Assembly: GCA_965116965.1 (NCBI GenBank)
Contig: OZ220743.1
Location: 1,178,001 to 1,242,000 of the forward strand
Direction of reading: 5' to 3'
Origin: Aldehydirespirator sp965116965
Lineage (GTDB): Bacteria > Actinomycetota > Acidimicrobiia > Acidimicrobiales > Aldehydirespiratoraceae
DNA: 64,000 bases
Shown: piece by piece, positions 31,885 through 41,054 of the stretch
Layout: each line of letters begins with the position of its first letter
Numbering within the stretch: position 1 is the stretch's first letter
Position numbers and translations under genes: made by a program
The notes under the pieces: model-generated
What the model saw: only the letters and a program-made list of their open reading frames with translations
Databases searched by the model: none
Told to the model about the DNA's origin: nothing

Positions 31885-32712
31885 ATGCGAAGACAAGACG
31901 CAATGCGAGGGGTTGCTGTCGCAGCCGTCGTTGTGCTGGCGGCCGTTGCCTGCGGAGGTAGCGACTCCAGCGGTCTCGCCACCCTTGAGAAGGCCTCGAC
32001 GACGGCTCCTGCCATCGATCCAGCAGAGGTCGAGCCGGTGTCAGGGTCCACAGCGGTGACGCAACCCGTTACGGAGACGACTGAGGCGGGAGAGGCGGCG
32101 TCGGAGGTGCGGGCCAACTCGGCTGAAGCTGAAGCCGACGGGGCCACCGCTGCAGTGGCCTTCGCTGAGCCGGAGGACACGACGGCAGAGGAGGCCCTTG
32201 AGATCGAGGACATCGCCGGCGAGGAGCCGGCCGAGGCGGGGGACCTGACGGACGAGGAGCGTCTGCTGGCGTTCGCGGAGTGCATGCGCGAGAACGGTGT
32301 CGACTTCCCCGACCCGGTGGTGGAGGCCGACGGCACGGTTACCTTCGGCTTCCGTCCTGGTGGGGGAGGTGGGCTCCAGACCGGCCGCGACGCGGATCTG
32401 CCGGCGGCGCGCGACGCGTGCAGCGGGATGCTGGGCGGCCTCGCCTTCGGCCCCGGCCCGGGCGGCTCCGATCTGATCGAACTTCAGGACAGGTTGCTGG
32501 AGTTCGCCCGGTGCATGCGCGACAACGGCGTCGACATGGGCGACCCCGACCTGAGCCGCTTCGGTCCAGGCGGCAATGACGACGATCAGCCTGGCGGACC
32601 CTTCGGAGTGATTGAGATTGACGGCGACGATCCCGATCTTGACGCCGCCTTCGAGGTCTGCCAGCAGCAGCTGCCCCAAGCGGGCGGTCCACGCCTCGGG
32701 GGAGGCAACTGA
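31885..32712 (+). CDS. Lipoprotein with duplicated C-M-R-x-N-G-V-D module, first gene of an ABC export operon
   Basis: This 275-residue product has a lipoprotein signal ending LAAVACGGS. An acidic, Thr/Glu/Ala-rich linker (about 30-115) follows. Then come two copies of a module: LLAFAECMRENGVDFPDP with ARDACSGML, and LLEFARCMRDNGVDMGDP with AFEVCQQQL. Each module has two Cys that could pair. Proteins with this module often precede MacB-like exporter genes in actinobacteria; their function is not known to me. Shine-Dalgarno GGAAGGA is well placed. The stop overlaps the next start by one base (TGATG), so it is translationally coupled to the membrane-fusion protein. Confidence 0.75.
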   Translation: MRRQDAMRGVAVAAVVVLAAVACGGSDSSGLATLEKASTTAPAIDPAEVEPVSGSTAVTQPVTETTEAGEAASEVRANSAEAEADGATAAVAFAEPEDTTAEEALEIEDIAGEEPAEAGDLTDEERLLAFAECMRENGVDFPDPVVEADGTVTFGFRPGGGGGLQTGRDADLPAARDACSGMLGGLAFGPGPGGSDLIELQDRLLEFARCMRDNGVDMGDPDLSRFGPGGNDDDQPGGPFGVIEIDGDDPDLDAAFEVCQQQLPQAGGPRLGGGN

Positions 32713-35029
32713 TGGCGACGGTACGCAGCCGGAGGGCCCTGGGCATCGTCGTGGCACTAGGGCTGGCCGCCGCGGCGGGCGCGACCACCGTGACCCTCAT
32801 CGGTCGGGACGGCGACGACGGCTCGCGGCAGCCGGATGGACCGGACCTGACCACGGCTGCGGTCGAGCAGCGTCCGCTGGCCGAGTACCTGGAGGTCACT
32901 GGGACCCTCGACTACTCCGGTTCGGTGACGCTCACCGCGCAGACCAGCGGCGTCCTCACCCACCTCGCGCCCGAGGGCAGCGTCGTCGGGCAGGGCGAGC
33001 AGCTCTACCAGATCATCAATGAGCCGACCGAGGCCAGCACGGCGGACGCCCTCAGCCGTCTGGCCACGGCCCGCAACTCGCTGGTGGCGGCCCGTGACGA
33101 GCTGAGCGACGCCCTTTCGGGTCCGTCGGAGTCCGACATCGCGGCGGCGCGGGCCGCGACAACCGATGCCCGTGAGGCGCTGGACAACCTCGTCGAGCCT
33201 CCCGGCGAGGCCGAGACAGCCAGCGCCGAGTCGGCCCTGGCAACTGCGTCCGAGGCGCTCGACGATCTGCTGGGCCCCAGCCCGGCGCAACTGTCCGAGG
33301 CCCGCTCGAGGCTCTCGACCGCCCGATCGGATCTTGCTGGTCTTCGGGAGGGTGCGTCGCAGGCTGAGGTTGATTCTGCTCGGGCTGCGCTGGCGGCGGC
33401 GGAGTCGGATCTTGCTGGTCTTCGGGAGGGTGCGTCGCAGGCTGAGGTTGATTCTGCTCGGGCTGCGCTGGCGGCGGCCGAGTCGGATCTTGCTGGGCTC
33501 CGGGACGGGGCGTCGTACGGCGAGATCGCATCGGCCCGGGCCAGGGTGGCGGCCGCCGAGGACGACTACGACCGGTACGTCTACTATTCCAGCGATCACG
33601 CTGACAGGGTGGCCGCGACGGCCGAACTGTCCCTGGCCAGGGAGGCTCTGGCCGACTTGCTGGGGGGTGCGTCCGAGTCTGAGTTGGATGCGGCGGAGGC
33701 GGCGGTGTTGAGCGCCGAGGAGGCTCTGGCCGATCTGTTGGGGGGTGCGTCCGAGTCTGAGTTGGATGCGGCGGAGGCGGCGGTGTTGAGCGCCGAGGAG
33801 GCTCTGGCCGATCTGTTGGGGGGTGCGTCCGAGTCTGAGTTGGATGCGGCGGAGGCGGCGGTGTTGAGCGCCGAGGAGGCTCTGGCCGACTTGTTGGGAG
33901 GTGCGTCTGCGGCGGAGCTTGATGAGGCCGAAGCTGCGGTGCAAGCCGCCGCCGAGGCGCTCGACGCTATCGAGAACCCCACCCAGGCGGCCCGCATGAC
34001 AGCCAGTGCGGAGCTCGCCAACGCCAAGGAGGCGCTGGACGACCTCCTGGGCGGGCCGACCGCGGCCGAGATCGAACTGGCCGAGGCCGCGGTCCTGGCC
34101 GCCGACGAAGCACTCGAGGACTTGCTGACCGGACACTCTCACGAGGAGATCGAAGCGCTGGAAGCGTCAGTCGAGAGCTCGGAGGCCGCGGTGGCCAGCG
34201 CCGAAGCCGACCTCGCCGACTTGGCCGCCGGGCACAACTCGCTCGTCGTCATGTACGGCAGCACCCCCGCCTACCGGACCATGAAGGTCGGGCTGTCCGG
34301 CGAGGACATTCGCCAACTCGAGGAGAACCTCGCCGAGCTCGGATACGCCGACGGTGACGGATTCTCGATCGACGGCGTGTTCGATGATGCCACCGCGGCT
34401 GCAGTAGGGGACTGGCAGCTGGCCCAGGACCAGGACCCCGACGGGATGGTCGGTGTGGCCGATGTGCTGTTCGTGGCCGGACCGGTGCGCGTCGGGTCGT
34501 GGTCCCAGGGCGTCGAAGTGGGCCGGCAGCTGGTCGCCGGGACTGCTCTGGCCGAACTCACCGTCATTCAGGCGCCCGTCGACGGCAGGATGTCCACCAC
34601 CCAGCGCGTCTTGGCGCTGGTTCCCCTCAGCGACCGCGACCTCGTCGCGGAGGGCGTCACCGTGAGCGTCGAGCTGCCTGACGGCACCGGCATCGGGGGC
34701 GTGGTCACCGCCATCAACCCCTCGCCGGTATTCGACGACCAGGCGGGCGAGAACGCAGTCGAGGTGACCATCCTTCTCGCCGAGCCCGCCTCGGAGGTGT
34801 GGATCGGAGCCACCATCGACGTGGAGATCACCGAGACGCTCATCGAGGACGCCCTGGTCGTGCCGGCCACGGCCCTGCTGGCCCTCGTCGAGGGCGGCTA
34901 CGCAGTGGAAGTTGTCGCCGCGGACGGCTCGGTGCGCCTCGTCGGCGTCGAGACCGGGCTGTTCGTCGACGGCGACGTCGAGGTCCGCAGCCCCGAGCTC
35001 ACAGCCGGAACATCCGTCGTGGTCCCGCG

Positions 35030-35033
<4 letters not shown>
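32712..35033 (+). CDS. HlyD-like membrane fusion protein with peptidoglycan-binding domain and long repetitive coiled coil
   Basis: The 773-residue protein is the periplasm-spanning adaptor of an ABC exporter. It has an N-terminal membrane anchor (ALGIVVALGLAAAAGATTVT). A barrel-sandwich half follows (TGTLDYSGSVTLTAQTSGVL, VVGQGEQLYQI). Then comes an alpha-helical hairpin region of about 420 residues made of Ala/Glu/Asp/Leu-rich units. After it lies a PG_binding_1-like domain (LSGEDIRQLEENLAELGY, FDDATAAAVGDWQ), and then the second barrel half and beta domains to VVVPR. Within the coiled coil a 26-residue unit is repeated exactly or nearly so in two blocks (DNA period 78). Adaptors of this type are usually much shorter. 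It is coupled to the lipoprotein before it and the ATPase after it (GTGA). Confidence 0.88.
33327..33490 (+). repeat. 78-bp tandem repeat, block 1 (coiled coil)
   Basis: Units start at 33327, 33405 and (partial) 33483 and are nearly identical. They encode SDLAGLREGASQAEVDSARA and the following six residues. The codons (GAT, TCT, GCT, GTT) are more A+T-rich at third positions than in flanking sequence. Confidence 0.9.
33642..33900 (+). repeat. 78-bp tandem repeat, block 2 (coiled coil)
   Basis: Units start at 33642, 33720, 33798 and (partial) 33876. The second and third are identical over almost their whole length. They encode EALADLLGGASESELDAAEA and the following six residues, the same 26-residue period as block 1, with a different sequence. 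Confidence 0.9.
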
Positions 35034-35754
<721 letters not shown>

Positions 35755-35758
<4 letters not shown>

Positions 35759-36954
35759 CCGCACCACTCGCACCGAGCCGGCTGAAGCCTTCGGAGACGG
35801 TGCGGGTCGGTCTCCGATCCCTGGCTGCTCGCAAGCTCCGCTCCATCCTCTCAGCGTTGGGGATCGCCATCGGCATCGCGTCCCTGGTAGGTGTCCTGGG
35901 CCTGTCGGAGTCGTCGAAGTCGGCGTTGCTCGACCAGATCTCCGCGTTGGGCACCAACCTGCTGACCATCGAGGCCGGTACCGGTTTCGGCGCCGGTGAT
36001 GCAGCTCTGCCGGAGACTGCCACCCAGCGAGTCGGCCGGGTCGCCACCGTCGAGGCGGCCTCGGCGGTGTATTCCATTGACGTGGGTGCCTACCGCAACG
36101 ATCTGGTGCCGGCGGACCTCACCGGCGGCATCCAGGTCTTCGCCACCGACCTGACCCTGATCCACACCCTCAACGGCGGCGTCGCCCACGGCTCGTTCCT
36201 CACCGAGACCACCCGGGTCTATCCCGCGGCGGTGGTGGGATCAGTAGCCGCCGAGCGTCTCGGGATTCGCAGCCTCGATCCCGGCGTGATGATCTACGTC
36301 GGCGGGCGATGGTTGGAGGTCCAAGGGGTGCTGGAGCCCTTCGCGCTGGCTGCCGATCTCGACCGGGCCGTGCTGATCGGGGACGCGGCGGCCGAGCGCT
36401 TCTACGACGTGGACCTGGCGCCGTCGCGCATGTACCTCCGCGTCGACGGGGACTACATCGACGAGACCCGTGACGTGCTGGGCGCGACCGTCGATCCGGA
36501 GAATCCCGAGGAGGTGGAGATCAGCCGACCATCGGACCTCCTAGAGGCCCAGGCTGCGGCGGAGAGTTCCTTCACCGGGCTCTTCCTGGGTCTGGGGGCG
36601 GTGGCGCTGCTCGTTGGCGGCATCGGGATCGCCAACGTCATGGTGATGGGGGTCGTCGAGCGGCGCGGCGAGATCGGCCTGCGCCGGGCCATCGGCGCGA
36701 CCCGGGCCCACATCCGCCGGCAGTTCCTCACCGAGGCCCTGACGCTGGCCTTCTCGGGAGGTGCCTCCGGGGTTCTCCTGGGTGTGGCGGTCACCTACGG
36801 GTACGCGACCCTGCAGGGGTGGCGCGTGATCGTGCCGCTCGCCGCGCTGCTGGGCGGGATCGCGGCCTCACTCGCCATCGGGGCGGTAGCGGGCCTGTAT
36901 CCGGCGATCCGGGCCGCCCGCGTGTCACCCACCGAGGCTCTGCGGTCGGCCTGA
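35755..36954 (+). CDS. FtsX-like ABC transporter permease (MacB core domain)
   Basis: This 399-residue inner-membrane permease has the four-helix MacB layout. The N-terminal helix after RKLRSILSALGIAIGIASLV is followed by a large extracytoplasmic domain (about residues 50-270). Three C-terminal helices follow (LGAVALLVGGIGIANVMVMG; ALTLAFSGGASGVLLGV; LAALLGGIAASLAIGAVAGL). The cytoplasmic motif RRGEIGLRRAIGATRAHIRR and the end YPAIRAARVSPTEALRS are standard for the FtsX family. It is the last gene of the lipoprotein-adaptor-ATPase-permease operon. Substrate is unknown; MacB relatives export peptides, lipoproteins or siderophore-like compounds. Confidence 0.92.
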
Positions 36955-36956
36955 CG

Positions 36957-36995
36957 CGGCCGGGAGCGGCTCGCTCGCACTCGGCCGGGAGCGGC
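36957..36995. repeat. Short direct repeat between convergent genes
   Basis: CGGCCGGGAGCGGC occurs at 36957-36970 and 36982-36995, and a weaker third copy reaches 37018. It fills the 56-base gap between the permease stop and the end of the opposite gene. No terminator-like T run is seen. Confidence 0.5.
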
Positions 36996-37010
36996 CCTGC
37001 TCGCTTGCTC

Positions 37011-38333
37011 TCAGCCGGGTTGCATGCTGCGGAAGATGGCCTCGAAGGCGTGATGCTCGGCGATGCGGCGGGCGATCGCGGTGTTGACCTCCGACAGATG
37101 CACCCGGGTGTCGAGGTCCAGCCGGTCGTTGAGGGACTGCTCCAACCGGTCGGTGAGCAAGGCCCTGAGCCTCGGGTCGAGGTCCTCGTCGAGAAGATCC
37201 TCGACCTGCGGCCCGAGCACGTCGTCGAGCACGTATTCGACAGACTCGTCGACGTCGAGGTCGCGGTCGAGCGCTCCGGTCGCCTGTTGCGCGCCCTCAT
37301 AGGCCGCATAGTTGGCTGCGGTTCCCTTCATGGCCAACCGTGCTGCCATCCTGCTCCCGGCCGTCATACCGCCCTTGCGAGTCTCGGCCAGCACCATGTC
37401 CACCACCTTCTTGGCCCCCCGCAGACCCGACGACGACAGCCCCGGCAGGGGAACCAGGCCCAGAGCGAACAACGAGGCCGTGCCCCAGTCGCCGTGAAGC
37501 GAGTAGTAGATCGACCGGGCGCCGTCGATGACATCGCCGATGACGGGCACGAACGACAGGCCGTCGAGTACGCCGCCCAAGCCGATCCCGCCGCCGGTGG
37601 TGTGGTAAGCGCGGTCGTCGAGCACCTGCCGGACCGCGCTCGCCTCGTCCGCGGTCAGGTTGTAGTCGCCGAGAAAGGCCTCGAAGTCGGCCTGGCTCAT
37701 GGAGCCATCCGACGCGCCGTCGCCGGCCGCGTCGATGGTGGCGGCGTGGGGCAACAGCGCCGACCACGCCGCGGTCTTGTCCAGGAAGGCGTCGATGTCG
37801 TCGCGACTCATCAGGCCGTCGCGGTCGTCCGGATCGAACGCGAACTCGCCTTGGTGTACCCCGTCCATGTAGTCGTCGTTGTGCATGGCCGTCTCGACCT
37901 GATCGAAGAAGAGGTCGTGGTCCAGCAGCCAACCCGCGGCTGCGGCAGTGGCCGAGTCGGCAGAGTGGACCGCCCACCGAAGGTCGCGGCGCGACAGCAG
38001 ACCGTCGGCCCGGTCCGGGTCGCCCCGTGACTCGATCATGGTGAAACGGTCGCGAATGCGTTCCAGCGCGCCCAATCCCTCGTTCATCTCCGGCCCGCCG
38101 GCCAGCACCATGCGGGTGCGCTCCTGCAGGTCCAGCGCGCCCTCTCGAAGCTCGCCGGCCACCCGGCGGGTGCCGCCGACTATGTCGGGGAGGGGGCTGC
38201 CCAACAGTGCGGCGGCCTCCGCCAGCGGCCCTTCCAGCGCACGGGCGTCCCAGTCGAGGTCGTCGGCGGCCGTCTCCATCCTCTGGCGCAACTCCGTCGC
38301 GCGGGCCACATCCAATGCCATCAGGTCTGACAT
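37011..38333 (-). CDS. EF-hand-like protein with pre-toxin-type hydrophobic motif, function unknown
   Basis: The 440-residue protein lacks a classical signal peptide. Residues 1-85 are helical and WXG100/LXG-like in character (ATELRQRMETAADDLDWDAR, later GELREGALDLQERTRMVL). Residues about 100-235 hold three EF-hand-like loops (DPDRADGLLSRRDL; DPDDRDGLMSRDDI; DGASDGSMSQADF). At about 262-300 comes FVPVIGDVIDGARSIYYSLH with GDWGTASLFALGLVPLPG, resembling the hydrophobic pre-toxin segment that precedes C-terminal toxin domains in polymorphic toxins. The last 140 residues are helical, acidic and unrecognised. A secreted toxin-like or calcium-responsive protein is possible; no immunity gene is evident beside it. 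It is divergent from dsbB across an A+T-rich 81-base gap. Confidence 0.7.
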   Translation of the reverse strand: MSDLMALDVARATELRQRMETAADDLDWDARALEGPLAEAAALLGSPLPDIVGGTRRVAGELREGALDLQERTRMVLAGGPEMNEGLGALERIRDRFTMIESRGDPDRADGLLSRRDLRWAVHSADSATAAAAGWLLDHDLFFDQVETAMHNDDYMDGVHQGEFAFDPDDRDGLMSRDDIDAFLDKTAAWSALLPHAATIDAAGDGASDGSMSQADFEAFLGDYNLTADEASAVRQVLDDRAYHTTGGGIGLGGVLDGLSFVPVIGDVIDGARSIYYSLHGDWGTASLFALGLVPLPGLSSSGLRGAKKVVDMVLAETRKGGMTAGSRMAARLAMKGTAANYAAYEGAQQATGALDRDLDVDESVEYVLDDVLGPQVEDLLDEDLDPRLRALLTDRLEQSLNDRLDLDTRVHLSEVNTAIARRIAEHHAFEAIFRSMQPG

Positions 38334-38414
38334 GCAAAATCATGTAATCATATGTGAACGGCAATCGCAACCTGTAGATGAGCAATTCCGCGTCGTTCGG
38401 GGCAGGCTGGGGTC

Positions 38415-38933
38415 GTGAGCGCCGGTCAGGTGTCCGACTTCTTCGCGGTGCTGGCCCTGGGGTCGCTGGCCATCGGGTGTTCGGGCGCGGTGGCCGCGCT
38501 GGCTCCGGGAGCCGGGGCCCGCGCCCGGCAGCTGCGGCCGATGCTGCTGCCGCTGGCCCTGGCGATCGCGGCGGCGTCGACCGCCGGGAGTCTCTACTAC
38601 TCCGAAGTGGCCGGCTACCTGCCCTGCGCGATGTGCTGGTACCAGCGTATCTGCATGTACGCCCTGGTGCCGGTGCTGACGGTGGCTGTAGCCCGGCGCG
38701 ACCGGCAGGGCGGCTGGTACGGACTTCCCCTGGCGCTGGCCGGCCTGGGACTGTCGGTGTACCACTACCAGCTGCAGTTGTTTCCCGATCAGGGATCGAC
38801 CTGCGACGTGGCGGCTCCCTGCACTTACCAGTGGGTGGACAGCTTCGGCTTCGTGTCGATCCCGTTCATGGCCGGCAGCGGCTTCGTCGGGGTAGCCGGT
38901 CTGACCCTGCTTTCGCTACGGTCGGGCCGATGA
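38415..38933 (+). CDS. dsbB: Disulfide bond formation protein DsbB-like
   Basis: This 172-residue, four-helix membrane protein reoxidises a thiol-disulfide partner and passes electrons to quinone. The first redox pair is in YLPCAMCWYQRICMY, the classical DsbB CxxC-W-x-Q-R context. The second pair is in the extracytoplasmic loop (STCDVAAPCTYQWVDSFGFV). Helices flank these at about residues 8-30, 45-62, 73-90, 98-115 and 148-168. GTG 38415 is the start. ATGA joins it to the next gene, a thioredoxin-like protein that may be its partner. The pair could supply disulfides for the Cys-rich RCC1-type proteins encoded 12-24 kb away, which is inference. Confidence 0.9.
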   Translation: MSAGQVSDFFAVLALGSLAIGCSGAVAALAPGAGARARQLRPMLLPLALAIAAASTAGSLYYSEVAGYLPCAMCWYQRICMYALVPVLTVAVARRDRQGGWYGLPLALAGLGLSVYHYQLQLFPDQGSTCDVAAPCTYQWVDSFGFVSIPFMAGSGFVGVAGLTLLSLRSGR

Positions 38934-39628
38934 GCAACCGGCCCACCGTCCAGAAGTCCCGCAGCGGCTCCCGTCCGTCCGGCGGCCGGGCCGACTCCGG
39001 CTCCAATCCGCTGCTGAAGTGGATGATCGCTGGAGTGGTGGTTCTGGTGGCGGTAGCGGTCGGAGTGGCGCTGCTCGCCAGCAGGGACGGGGAGCAGCAG
39101 GCGCAGACCGACGTGGCCCAGGTGTCCGACGTCAGCATCGAGGGCGCGCCCCTGCCGCGGTTCGAGGGTGAGGAGCCTGATCCCGCCATGGAGATGCAGG
39201 CCCCCGCCTTCGCGGCGACGACCTTCGACGGCACCGAGGTCAGCGTGCTGCCCGGTGACGGCACGGCCAAGGTGATCGGGTTCTTCGCTCACTGGTGTCC
39301 CCACTGCCAGCGGGAGCTGCCCCGGATCGCTGATTGGATGGCCAACAACGAGTTGCCCGCCGGCGTGGAGGTGATCGCGGTCAGCACCGCCGTCGACGCC
39401 GGCCGCCCCAATTACCCGCCGTCGGCCTGGTTCGAGGAGGAGCAATGGCCCGCCGTGGTCGTGCGGGACTCCGCGGAGGACGAGATCGGCGAGGCCTACG
39501 GTCTGGCGGGGTTCCCCTACACCGTCGGTGTCGATGCCGAGGGCAGGGTCGTAGCCCGGGTGGCCGGCGAGCTCAATGACGAGGCCTGGGAGTTCCTGGT
39601 CCAGTTCGTCGCGCCCGACGCGGGCTGA
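38930..39628 (+). CDS. Membrane-anchored TlpA/ResA-like thioredoxin
   Basis: This 232-residue protein has a charged N-terminal tail, one membrane helix (LKWMIAGVVVLVAVAVGVAL) and an extracytoplasmic thioredoxin domain. The redox motif is FFAHWCPHCQRELPRI (C-P-H-C, as in DsbA) and the cis-Pro region is GLAGFPYTVGVD. The CPHC centre is more oxidising than typical reductive CxxCs, and coupling to dsbB by ATGA supports a role in forming rather than breaking disulfides. The open frame continues upstream to 38378 only as a shadow of dsbB. Confidence 0.88.
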   Translation: MSNRPTVQKSRSGSRPSGGRADSGSNPLLKWMIAGVVVLVAVAVGVALLASRDGEQQAQTDVAQVSDVSIEGAPLPRFEGEEPDPAMEMQAPAFAATTFDGTEVSVLPGDGTAKVIGFFAHWCPHCQRELPRIADWMANNELPAGVEVIAVSTAVDAGRPNYPPSAWFEEEQWPAVVVRDSAEDEIGEAYGLAGFPYTVGVDAEGRVVARVAGELNDEAWEFLVQFVAPDAG

Positions 39629-39643
39629 CGCCGGCGCCGAGTT

Positions 39644-39693
39644 CTCCCGCTCTTGTTCGCTTCGCTCACGAGCCGCTCGGGCCACGGCCTCGC
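39644..39693 (+). repeat. 50-nt dispersed repeat, intergenic copy
   Basis: It begins CTCCCGCTCTTGTTCGCTTC and differs from 40986-41035 at two positions. It lies between the thioredoxin stop and the aminotransferase start. The rest of the 39629-39781 gap shows no gene. Confidence 0.88.
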
Positions 39694-39781
39694 TCCGTGC
39701 CTCGCAATGGCCCGTGAACCGCGGCCGACCCGCTCGGCCCCTGCGACCAGTCGCCCGAAGCTCCCGTCGTAGCCTGTGGCG

Positions 39782-40960
39782 ATGACCGCCGAGCGCCTGC
39801 CGTACCTGTGCGACCGCCTGCAGGCCTTCGGCGGGGCGTCGGTCTTCGCGGAGATGTCGGCGCTGGCCGTGCGCACCGGGGCCATCAACCTCGGCCAAGG
39901 CTTCCCCGACACCGACGGGCCGGCCGCGGTGGCCGAGGCCGCCATCGAGGCGATCCGGGGCGCCTTCAACCAGTACCCGCCCGGCATCGGCTACCCGGTG
40001 CTGCGCCAGGCGGTGGCCGAGCACCAGAAGCGGTTCTGGGGCCTGGAGTTCGATCCCGACGCCGAGGTGCTGATCACCGCGGGCGCCACCGAGGCCGTCA
40101 CCGCCTCGATCCTGGCTTTGACCGGGCCCGGCGACGAGGTGGTGACCTTCGAGCCCTACTTCGACATCTACCCGGCCGACATCTCTATGGCGGGCGCCGC
40201 GTATCGCCTGGTGCAGCTGCGGCCGCCCGCCTACACCTTCGATCCCGACGAGCTGGCGGCCGCCTTCGGCCCCCGCACCCGGATGCTGCTGCTCAACTCC
40301 CCGCACAACCCCACCGGCAAGGTGTTCAGCCCAGACGAACTCGACATCATTGCCCGGCTGTGCGTGGAGCACGACGTGATCGCGGTCACCGACGAGGTGT
40401 ACGAGCACCTGGTCTTCGATGACAACACTCACATGCCCCTGGCCACCCGGCCCGGCATGGCCGACCGCACCGTCACCATCTCGTCGGGGGGCAAGACCCT
40501 GTCGTTCACGGGTTGGAAGATCGGCTGGGTGTGCGCCCGTCCAGAACTGGTGCGGGCGGTGCAGGCGGCCAAGCAGCTGCTCACCTACGTCAGCGGGGGG
40601 CCGTTCCAGCCCGCGGTGGCGGTCGGGCTGCGTCTCGGCGACGAGTTCTTCGACGATCTCGCCGCCGACCTTCAGGCCCGGCGCGACCTGCTTTGCGATG
40701 GGCTGTCAGCCGCTGGCTTCGAGCCCGTCGTGCCCCAGGGCACCTACTACATCACCGCCGACATCCGCCCCCTCGGCGCAAGCGACGGCCTGGAGTTCTG
40801 CCGCGCGCTGCCCGAGCGGTGCGGGGTGGTGGCCGTTCCCGTCCAGGTGCTGTGCGACGACAAGGCGATGGGCGCGCCCTTCGTGCGTTTCGCGGCCTGC
40901 AAGCGCCCCGAGGTGCTCACCGAAGCCGTCGAGCGCCTGGCCGCGCTAGCCCCCCGCTGA
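39782..40960 (+). CDS. Class I/II aminotransferase, probably N-succinyldiaminopimelate aminotransferase-like
   Basis: This 392-residue fold-type I PLP enzyme has INLGQGFPDTDGP, QYPPGIGYPVLRQAVAEHQ, ITAGATEAV, LLLNSPHNPTGKVF, VTDEVYEHLVFD, and the PLP-lysine segment SSGGKTLSFTGWKIGWVCA. The C-terminal substrate Arg is in VRFAACKRPEVL. This pattern matches actinobacterial DapC and the kynurenine/glutamine transaminase-like group. Lysine/peptidoglycan biosynthesis is therefore plausible but not proven. The start is taken as ATG 39782; GTG 39776 would add two residues. It stands alone, bracketed by two copies of the 50-nt repeat. Confidence 0.88.
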   Translation: MTAERLPYLCDRLQAFGGASVFAEMSALAVRTGAINLGQGFPDTDGPAAVAEAAIEAIRGAFNQYPPGIGYPVLRQAVAEHQKRFWGLEFDPDAEVLITAGATEAVTASILALTGPGDEVVTFEPYFDIYPADISMAGAAYRLVQLRPPAYTFDPDELAAAFGPRTRMLLLNSPHNPTGKVFSPDELDIIARLCVEHDVIAVTDEVYEHLVFDDNTHMPLATRPGMADRTVTISSGGKTLSFTGWKIGWVCARPELVRAVQAAKQLLTYVSGGPFQPAVAVGLRLGDEFFDDLAADLQARRDLLCDGLSAAGFEPVVPQGTYYITADIRPLGASDGLEFCRALPERCGVVAVPVQVLCDDKAMGAPFVRFAACKRPEVLTEAVERLAALAPR

Positions 40961-40985
40961 CCTCGTCGCGTCGCAGAGGGGATCA

Positions 40986-41035
40986 CTCCCGCTCTTGTTC
41001 GCTGCGCTCACGGGCCGCTCGGGCCACGGCCTCGC
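40986..41035 (+). repeat. 50-nt dispersed repeat, reference intergenic copy
   Basis: It reads CTCCCGCTCTTGTTCGCTGC onward and is the exact reverse complement of 28490-28539. It lies in the 94-base gap between the aminotransferase and the convergent acyl-CoA ligase. Confidence 0.9.
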
Positions 41036-41054
41036 TCAGCGCTGCGCAAGTCGT

